The position numbers were made by a program, and so were the translations under genes. DNA of 64,000 nucleotides from Streptomyces sp. HUAS CB01. Lineage in GTDB: Bacteria > Actinomycetota > Actinomycetes > Streptomycetales > Streptomycetaceae. The stretch covers positions 7,781,501 through 7,845,500 of the forward strand of contig NZ_CP129137.1 of the NCBI RefSeq assembly GCF_030406905.1. Reading direction: 5' to 3'. Below, piece by piece: positions 57,910 through 64,000 of the stretch. Within the stretch, counting starts at the first letter, position 1. Every line of letters starts with the position of its first letter. The notes beneath the pieces are model-generated. The model made no database searches and was not told the DNA's origin. It was given only the letters and a program-made list of their open reading frames with translations.

Positions 57910-58924
57910 CGGGCTGTCGGCGGCGCTGGCCGACGCGGCCCAGGAGCTGGGTCCGGCAGCATCGCTGTCGCGGCGGGAGCAGCCCGACGGGCTGGTGCGG
58001 GTCCATGTCCGGCTCGGCCCCGCGGCACACGGGCACACCCCGCAGTGGGGCGTGGCCGCCTACGACACGGCTTTCGTGCTGGCGGAACTCCCCCGGGGAG
58101 TGTGCCGGTTGCTGGACGACCGGGAGCTGCTGGCACGCCGGACACCGGTCGGGGACGCACCGCTGGTGGGGCCGGCGGTGCTGTCACCGGCGGCGGCGGG
58201 GGTGTTCGTGCACGAGTGCTTCGGGCACACCAGCGAGGCGGACAACTACCTGGCCGCGCTGTCCGGCGGGGCGGACCGCGGACTGGGCGACCGGTGGACC
58301 CCGGCCCCGCTGACGGTCCACGACCGGCCGGCGACCCGCCCGTACGCGGGCAGTTACCGGCGGGACGACGAGGGGACTCGCGCACGGACGGTCGCGCTGC
58401 TGACGGACGGGCGGTGGACGGGACTGCTGACCGACCGCGCGACACGCCACCTGAGCGGCGGCCGGAGCACGGGCCACGGGCGGGGCCCGGCGGGGGCGGT
58501 GCTGCCGCGGTGCAGTGTGCTGGAGGTCTCCCCGGGCACGCATCCGCCGGCGGAACTGCTGGAGCGGTCGGACGACGGCTGGCTGCTGGGCAGCCCGGTC
58601 GGCGGCTGGTCGGTACGCGGACTGCTGGTGCTGGAACTGCTCTGGGTACGCCGGATCCGGCGAGGACGGCTCACCGACGAGATCCGCGGCCCGGCCGTGG
58701 TGTGCGCACGGAAGTCGGCACTCGCCGCACAGGTCGTGGCGGTGGGCGACGACCCCGTCGTGCTCAGCTCGCCGTACACCTGCGTCAAGGAGGGACACGA
58801 GGTCGGGTCGACCCTGATCAGCCCGTCGCTGCTGCTCCAGCAGTGCGTGCTGCGCCCGCTCGACAGGGTCGTGCGGGCGGACCGGGCGGCACGTACGCCC
58901 GCGGTCCCGGCACGGGGAACCTGA
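57902..58924 (+). CDS. TldD/PmbA-like zinc metalloprotease
   Basis: A 340-residue protein with the TldD zinc motif HExxxH: H104, E105, H109 (VFVHECFGHTSEAD). It is shorter than normal TldD (about 450-480 residues) and has no PmbA/TldE partner in the operon. A C-terminal region CVKEGHEVGSTLISPS resembles the TldD region that supplies the third, cysteine, ligand. TldD/E complexes remove leader peptides and degrade unfolded peptides, for example in microcin B17 maturation; this protein probably trims the leader. GTG 57902 overlaps the previous gene by 8 bases. Last gene of the operon. Confidence 0.83.
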   Translation: MADGLSAALADAAQELGPAASLSRREQPDGLVRVHVRLGPAAHGHTPQWGVAAYDTAFVLAELPRGVCRLLDDRELLARRTPVGDAPLVGPAVLSPAAAGVFVHECFGHTSEADNYLAALSGGADRGLGDRWTPAPLTVHDRPATRPYAGSYRRDDEGTRARTVALLTDGRWTGLLTDRATRHLSGGRSTGHGRGPAGAVLPRCSVLEVSPGTHPPAELLERSDDGWLLGSPVGGWSVRGLLVLELLWVRRIRRGRLTDEIRGPAVVCARKSALAAQVVAVGDDPVVLSSPYTCVKEGHEVGSTLISPSLLLQQCVLRPLDRVVRADRAARTPAVPARGT

Positions 58925-59284
58925 CCGGCCGTCCGGCGAAACCGCAGGCTTGCCGCCGTCGCGGCCGACCGGGGAAGCAGAAGGACCGCCGGACCGTCGG
59001 GCGGGAAGCAGGGAGCGACCGTTCCGTGGGAATGCCCATCGGGCGGACGCCGGGGCGCGGGGGAGCAGCGGACGGGTCCGGAAGTTCACGGGCCGGATCG
59101 CGCAGCGCCGCGCCGTTCGCAACTCGGCGGAAGCGGCGAGCAGAGAGGCTTCCTCGCGTGAGCGCCCCCCGACTGCCCGGCGCTGAGGACAGACCCGTAA
59201 AGGATCTCGCCGCGCTTGCCGAGTTCCTGCCTCCTCGGTCACCGGGCCACGGTGAGGCCGCCCCGGGCGATCGCCCACGCGCCC
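58925..59284. other. Stretch after the RiPP operon without a supported gene
   Basis: About 360 bp with no family similarity and no strong hairpin. It separates the operon from the convergent lipoprotein gene. Confidence 0.55.
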
Positions 59285-59977
59285 TCAGGGTCCCGCCTCG
59301 GCGGCGTGTTGCAGCGCCTGCTCGGACCGTTTGACGAACATCGTGGCGTAGGCGGCGAGTCGCTCGCCGCTCACGTACGTCGCCTTGCCGAACGCATCGA
59401 TCGACAGCACCGTCGTGCCCACCAGCACCGTCGCCCTCGCGTGCGGATCCCCCGTGGTCTCGAACGTGCCGAGGCGGCCATGACGACGCTCACCGACCGC
59501 CCCGAGGGCGACGTCCCGCTGCGCACGGTCAGCCTGATCCCGTTTCAGAACCAGCGCGTACGCGGCTGCAGCGGCCTTGCGGTCCCGGTAGGCGGTGAGG
59601 GCGAAATTCACGTTCGCCTCGCCCCGTGTCACGAAAACGGACGCCCCCGTCGTCATCGCACCGGCGCACAGCGCCTCGTCCTCACCCGCAACGCACGCCC
59701 CGGTACCCGGGTCCCGTGAAGGGATGACACTCCGCATCCCGTTCTTCAGGCCGGAAACAGCCGCACCCTCTGGCAGAGCCCCGGCCACCTGCTTCTCACT
59801 CAGCACGGCCGACAGGGCCGCGCCGGTCACAGGCGAGGCCGTGGCCCGAGCGGGCCCCGCGGCGCCACCGTCTCCCTGGGCGCGAGTGATCCCGCCACCC
59901 CCGCCGCACCCCGCCAGCAACACCACCGCTGCCATCGCCGCCGTTGCCGCGATCCGCCCACATCTGCCGCTCTTCAC
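59285..59977 (-). CDS. Lipoprotein of unknown function
   Basis: A 230-residue exported lipoprotein. The signal (VKSGRCGRIAATAAMAAVVL) ends in lipobox LLAGC with the modified Cys at residue 24, followed by a poly-Gly tether. GTG 59977 follows GGGG. The mature part (about 50-230) resembles the ligand-free lipoprotein families common in Streptomyces, with paired cysteines (GACVAGEDEALCAG). No enzyme motif. It is convergent with the RiPP operon and probably unrelated. Confidence 0.83.
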   Translation of the reverse strand: MKSGRCGRIAATAAMAAVVLLAGCGGGGGITRAQGDGGAAGPARATASPVTGAALSAVLSEKQVAGALPEGAAVSGLKNGMRSVIPSRDPGTGACVAGEDEALCAGAMTTGASVFVTRGEANVNFALTAYRDRKAAAAAYALVLKRDQADRAQRDVALGAVGERRHGRLGTFETTGDPHARATVLVGTTVLSIDAFGKATYVSGERLAAYATMFVKRSEQALQHAAEAGP

Positions 59978-60282
59978 GATCCCCTGCCCCTGACGATGAG
60001 AGCCTTGAGCATACGGAGGAGTCCGACACCACCGGCCGGCGCCCGGCTCCTTCAGCGCCGTCCCGCCGACCCGGACCATACGCAAGAGCCAAGCCCTGCC
60101 CCCGGTCGGACCGTCCAGGACGCGGCCGGAAGCACGGACGAGCGCGGACGCCGGCGGGAACCCGAGATCCTCGCGCCTCCCACGCACGCACTCGGAGGAA
60201 CGAGGCGCCGTCGTCCGGGCCCGCGGTGACCAGCCCGCGGGCGCCGCCCGCGTTGTCAGAGGGGCCAGTCAGGATAGGAGTC
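59978..60282. other. Divergent promoter region
   Basis: About 300 bp between the lipoprotein and the DUF6461-like gene. No gene seen; it should hold both promoters. Confidence 0.5.
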
Positions 60283-60930
60283 ATGACAGACGGAACGACC
60301 TGGCTCGCCGCGCCGCGATCCATCGCCTTCGGGGGCTACCGCGTGGTGCTCGCCCGCGGACTCTCCCCGCAAGAGCTCGCCGGCCGCCTCGCGGAGACCG
60401 TGTCGTACGACGGGGAGCACCTCGTCGTGGAAGTGGGGGCCCACACGGGAGAGTCTCTTCTGGAGCTCATGGACGACACCTACGGCGATTCCTCCGACGG
60501 CATCGGCCTGCGCCTCGGCAGCGCCGGTGACTGGGCATACGCGGTCGCGTACGGCGGCTGGCAGGGGGAGTTCGGCCCCCTGACCCCCGTGTCGCGCGGT
60601 GGTGCGCACGTCTGCCTCCTGGAGTACGAGGAGGAGAACGGCAAGCCCGTGCCGCCGCAGTTCGCGTACTTTCACGACGGCCGCCTGCTGAGTGCCTGCA
60701 ATCTGCATCTGGACGCCTCGTGGGGCTGTCAGGGCGTAGAAGGCGACCCCGCGACGGCCGCCCCCTTGCAGGAGTTGCTGACCGCTGCCGGCCTCCCGGA
60801 CCCGGAGCGGGACAACAGGGAGGTGCACCGCACCGCGCTGGGCATCGTGGAACGATACTTCGGGCTCTCGCTGCCACAGGGCCCCATCGTCAGAGGCACC
60901 CTGCCGGCGGTTCTGGTGGAACCGGCGTAG
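60283..60930 (+). CDS. Uncharacterised protein, DUF6461-like
   Basis: A 215-residue soluble acidic protein. It starts at ATG 60283, preceded by AGGATAGGAG. The body is made of strands (VAYGGWQGEFGPLTPVSRGG) followed by a loop region with Cys pairs (SACNLHLDASWGCQG) and a helical C-terminus. This layout matches the DUF6461 group found in streptomycetes, often near toxin/immunity loci. No active site seen. Confidence 0.72.
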   Translation: MTDGTTWLAAPRSIAFGGYRVVLARGLSPQELAGRLAETVSYDGEHLVVEVGAHTGESLLELMDDTYGDSSDGIGLRLGSAGDWAYAVAYGGWQGEFGPLTPVSRGGAHVCLLEYEEENGKPVPPQFAYFHDGRLLSACNLHLDASWGCQGVEGDPATAAPLQELLTAAGLPDPERDNREVHRTALGIVERYFGLSLPQGPIVRGTLPAVLVEPA

Positions 60931-61038
60931 TCCGGAACCGGACTCCCGGGAAGCCGCAGGGAAATGTGCGGGCCACCCCGAGCCCGGGTAGCTCATAGTG
61001 GAGCCCTGCACCTGTTGATCAACACGAACGGACGGCCT

Positions 61039-61623
61039 GTGCCTGTGACCACCGCCTACAGCGAAACCTCCACCGCGCGCGTGCCCGGACGGTCCTGGAC
61101 GGTCCGGCTGATGGGCCACGCGGATCACTCCGCCACGGTCTCCTGCAGTACCGCCGCGTGCCGGATGCCGCCCCGGTCCAAGGACCTCGCGAGCTTGCGC
61201 GCGTTCGCCGCCCGGCACGCCGCCGCCCACGCCCGCGCCGCGACCGTCCGTCCGAACGCGTCATGCCACTGCCGTGCCGAGCAGTGCGGCGCACACCAGG
61301 ACACCCGCGTGCAGTGCGCCGGATCCGTGGTCATGATCCTGCGCCACGACCCGACCGTCGGGCGGGTGTGGAGCGTTGCCGAGGTGTGCGCAAGCTGCGC
61401 CCCGCTGCTCCCGCACGCCACCGTCATCGCCGGCGCCGCCCGGCCCCGCCCCGCCGCCGCGGCCTCGCCGAGCGCGCCCGAGGTTCCCGCCGCCCGGACC
61501 CCCTCCCCGGTGCCGGGAGGATTCTCCTCGCCCGGTGCTGCCGGTCCCGAATCCGATGCCGTGCGGCGGCGGCCCAGGCGGGGCGGACAGCGCCCCCGCC
61601 GCCGGACCGGGCAGGGACACTGA
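61039..61623 (+). CDS. Hypothetical cysteine-rich protein
   Basis: A 194-residue protein. Residues 1-130 are ordered and contain eight or more cysteines arranged in pairs (SCSTAAC, CHCRAEQC, VCASC), suggesting a zinc-binding fold. The last 60 residues are Pro/Ala/Arg-rich and disordered. Two GTG codons (61039 and 61045) could start it; neither has a strong ribosome site. Similar proteins occur in Streptomyces, sometimes near mobile DNA. Function unknown. Confidence 0.6.
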   Translation: MPVTTAYSETSTARVPGRSWTVRLMGHADHSATVSCSTAACRMPPRSKDLASLRAFAARHAAAHARAATVRPNASCHCRAEQCGAHQDTRVQCAGSVVMILRHDPTVGRVWSVAEVCASCAPLLPHATVIAGAARPRPAAAASPSAPEVPAARTPSPVPGGFSSPGAAGPESDAVRRRPRRGGQRPRRRTGQGH

Positions 61624-62428
61624 GCTCGCACCGGCCTCGTTTCCGGGGCTGCCCGCCCCGGCTGCCCCGAGTGAATCCCAGCCGGTGCTCGGGAACGCCG
61701 GTACCACCGGAGTGGGGGAGCTCTTGCTCAGTCGTGGCTGTGTCCTTGGGCGGCTGCTGGGGGAAGAGGGGACGCAACCGATGGCAGATCTGCACTGTCC
61801 TGGTGATGCGTGAGAGGACGTCTGACCGGTCGTGCCTCTGACCGGTCGGCGCCGTACTGCCCTGACCGTCGAAGCCGCGATCCTCGTGGCCACGGGAGTG
61901 TCCTCCACAGGAGGGGACCTGCTCGATGCCAACTGACCGAGGCCCGAGCGCCGTATCGACCCCAGACGCTTCCCGATCTGGTGAAGCCGGCCTTCGGCGT
62001 GGTCGCCGGGGCTGCCTTGGTCGCTCTCGTCGTGGCCTGACGGCGGCAGCGTGTCCACGAGGACGGTGCTCTGCGGGTGGCCACCCGCCTGCACACCGAG
62101 CGCTTCCCCAGCGCGCGGTGAGGTCGCGGCGGTCCGGCTGGAGCAGTCCGGACTGCTTGCCCTCGGACTGCCGGCGAGGGTGCGGCTGCGCCCCGCGGCA
62201 CTGCGGTGGCGGGACGCTCCAGGACCAACGGCAGAGCAACTCCAGGTGGTCGCCGAGGCGGTCCGGGACGACCCGACCGACTTCGACCGGCGGCGAGATC
62301 GCGTGGCTGGGCCCTTGCCACCATGTCCGCGGACAAACTCTGTGGACAACCTGCCTCTTGCCCACGTACGGTCCGCGAGCGCCCGCCGCAGGTGGTGGAC
62401 GTCGTACACCTGTGGGGGGTTGTCTGTC
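61624..62428. other. Gene-poor stretch, possibly decayed coding DNA
   Basis: About 800 bp with no intact gene. A plus-strand stretch at about 62114-62300 encodes AAVRLEQSGLLALGLPARV... and PTAEQLQVVAEAVRDDPTDF, with coding bias, but no start and no family match, so it may be a gene fragment. The rest shows no consistent frame. Confidence 0.45.
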
Positions 62429-63157
62429 ATGTCCACGTTGCCCATGTTTACACCCAGACCTGAGTTCCGCGTGCCGGTTCCGACCGGGCTCGCTGCGGCG
62501 ACCTGCGTGCTGCTCGGCCTCGCTGTGCTGGCCGACGTGTTCTCGCTCGGCGTCGGCCGGCAGTACTACGGCCTCTGGAGCGGCCTCGGAGAGGAGGGGA
62601 TCCCGACCGCCCTCGAGGAGTTCGAGCGGGTCGAACGCCTCTACAGACTCTCGGGCGTCGTCCAGACCGTGACCTTCCTGGTCTGCGGGATCGTGTTCAT
62701 CGTCTGGTTCCGGCAGATGCGGGAGAACGCCCAGCTCTTCGCGCCCGAGGTGCACAGGAAGTCGCCGGGCTGGGCGGTGTGGGGCTGGATCGTACCGGTC
62801 GTCTCCCTGTGGTTCCCGCGCCGCATCACCCTGGACATCTGGACGGCGAGTGAGCTCCGGCGCGATGTCCCCGATGCGCCACGCACGCCGGTCACCATCG
62901 TCAATGTCTGGTGGACGGTGTGGATCTGCGACGTCACGCTGGGCAATCTGGCCTCCCGCTACCTCGTCCGGGCCGACGAGGCGGACGCGATCAAGCAGGC
63001 AGTGGGGCTGCTGATGGTCGCCGACGTCCTCGACGTCGGCGCCGCCGTGATGGCCATCGTCGTCGTACGCAGGCTGACCAGGATGCAGCAGCGCAGGGCC
63101 GCGTGGACCGACTCCGGCCAGGACAGCCCGCTCGAAGCTTCCGGACAGCCCGCGTGA
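62429..63157 (+). CDS. DUF4328 membrane protein
   Basis: A 242-residue protein with five or so membrane helices and the DUF4328 signature: VCGIVFIVWFRQMRENAQ, then SPGWAVWGWIVPVVSLWFP and the LDIWTASEL region. ATG 62429 has a poly-G ribosome site 9 bases upstream. DUF4328 proteins are common in streptomycetes and of unknown function; some are fused to kinases. Stands alone. Confidence 0.85.
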   Translation: MSTLPMFTPRPEFRVPVPTGLAAATCVLLGLAVLADVFSLGVGRQYYGLWSGLGEEGIPTALEEFERVERLYRLSGVVQTVTFLVCGIVFIVWFRQMRENAQLFAPEVHRKSPGWAVWGWIVPVVSLWFPRRITLDIWTASELRRDVPDAPRTPVTIVNVWWTVWICDVTLGNLASRYLVRADEADAIKQAVGLLMVADVLDVGAAVMAIVVVRRLTRMQQRRAAWTDSGQDSPLEASGQPA

Positions 63158-63360
63158 AAGCGTTCCCGCGGCTGGCGAACGCTTGCCTGTCGCTCAGGAC
63201 ACCGCATCGGACAAGGGCGCTGAGGACCACTGCGCGGCCGCGTCGGTGAAGTGGAGCCCGGGGCGGGCGGGTTGTCCGGTCCGCGAGTCTTGACCGCTGT
63301 CGAGGCTCCCGGATTCCGAACGCCTGCTGCCAGGACCGGAGACAGCCCCGCGTTCCTCGA

Positions 63361-63810
63361 TCAGAGTGCGATCGGCCGGTACTTCAGGGCCTCGTCGACG
63401 ATCTCCTCGGCAGATGCATCCTGGAGGAGGGGAGAGAAGATCAGACCACTGACCCCGGGTCGCAGCACGTTCGCTTCGAGGAGCAGCAGGTAGTAGTCGC
63501 TCTCCGGGTCGGCCGCGAGCACTCTGCGGACGATCTCGGCGAGCTCACCCCGCGTGATGTCCGGAACCCGGGGCCGAGCGGGCCGTGCCGCCTCTCTGGC
63601 GAACTCCTCCAGGCTCCTGCCTGCGTCGTACTCGGCGAAGTCGAGGGCCCGGTAATCGTGGCCGGTCATCGCGTTGAAGGCCCGGATCGCCTCGTCTCCG
63701 TCCCCGGTACGGCCGGTCACCAGGTCGGCGATCCGCTTGATCTCGCAGCTCAACTCATCCAGCCGTTGCCGGCTCACGGGCGGGGGCACCAGCTCTGGTC
63801 TCAGGTTCAC
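63361..63810 (-). CDS. Hypothetical protein, 149 residues
   Basis: A soluble, mostly helical protein with an acidic centre (FAEYDAGRSLEEFA) and a C-terminus ending EALKYRPIAL. It begins at GTG 63810, preceded by moderately AT-rich sequence; the frame extends upstream without protein character. No domain recognised. The size and helical content resemble small immunity-type proteins, but there is no toxin gene in view. Positions 63811-64000 hold no gene that I can support. Confidence 0.65.
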   Translation of the reverse strand: MNLRPELVPPPVSRQRLDELSCEIKRIADLVTGRTGDGDEAIRAFNAMTGHDYRALDFAEYDAGRSLEEFAREAARPARPRVPDITRGELAEIVRRVLAADPESDYYLLLLEANVLRPGVSGLIFSPLLQDASAEEIVDEALKYRPIAL

Positions 63811-64000
63811 AGCCGAATTATGTCCACGGTGACAGCAGACGAGCGAACGCGGAGCACGTTCCTCCAACAGTCGGCCGGCGGAGGACCGTCCCTCCGACTG
63901 ACGGGTTCCCCTCGACCGGAGAAGGGGAACGCGAAGCCTGGCGTTGGGCCTGCCACCGGGTGTCGATCGCCCGTGCACCGCGAGGCCGTGCGGCGCCCTG

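Noticed and set aside
61624..62428. Decayed transposase in the gene-poor stretch
   Set aside because: I looked for IS4/IS5-type motifs in all frames and found no consistent match, so no mobile element is claimed.

Overview
The window is chromosomal DNA from a high-GC Gram-positive bacterium, almost certainly a Streptomyces. The evidence is GC-saturated third codon positions throughout, frequent GTG/TTG starts with GGAGG-type ribosome sites, a chaplin gene (aerial-hypha coat protein), and several actinomycete-type families: a DUF2201 protein beside a MoxR ATPase, a NhaA-DsbA fusion, a SpoIIE phosphatase, DUF4236, DUF4328 and RNHCP.

Layout. 1-4.2 kb: a sugar ABC importer on the minus strand (the second permease runs off the left edge) with its LacI regulator and CTTGC-type operator motifs. 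4.4-16.7 kb: mostly housekeeping or unknown single genes (acetyltransferase, chaplin, NUDIX, three small methyltransferases, a three-gene unknown/MoxR/metallopeptidase-VWA cluster, a phosphotransferase, small membrane proteins, CbiZ). 16.9 kb: an initiator tRNA-Met with an unusual first base pair. 17-23.6 kb: small proteins, TerB, NhaA-DsbA, an RNHCP zinc-ribbon gene that appears to start at ATC, a fasciclin protein and a SUKH protein. 23.9-34.6 kb: a complete selenocysteine system: selA, selB, tRNA-Sec (opposite strand) and selD, then, beyond about 700 bp of degenerate repeats, a formate dehydrogenase operon. Its alpha subunit is read through an in-frame TGA (33994-33996) followed at once by a bacterial SECIS hairpin. 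34.7-46 kb: a hypothetical gene, pyruvate carboxylase, an ABC exporter, catalase-peroxidase divergent from a Fur-family regulator, a membrane SpoIIE phosphatase and a decayed anti-sigma ATPase. 46.8-49 kb: a MerR regulator and an intact IS630-type insertion sequence.

The most novel part is 49.46-58.92 kb: nine same-strand genes, mostly overlapping, that look like an undescribed RiPP (ribosomal peptide) biosynthetic operon. A 42-residue precursor with an acidic leader and a short aromatic/basic tail (VAFHAFRFRN) comes first. It is followed by an MFS exporter, a UPF0489/peptide-arginase-like protein, a B12-binding radical SAM enzyme, a DUF692/MNIO iron enzyme, its probable partner protein, a JmjC-type Fe(II)/2-oxoglutarate hydroxylase, an HExxH peptide-modification protein and a TldD-like metalloprotease. 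The two arginines of the tail are natural substrates for the arginase-like enzyme (Arg to ornithine). The combination of arginase, B12-radical SAM, MNIO and JmjC chemistry on one short peptide is what makes the locus worth following up.

The right end (59-64 kb) carries a lipoprotein, three unknown or uncharacterised-family genes, a DUF4328 membrane protein and stretches without recognisable genes.
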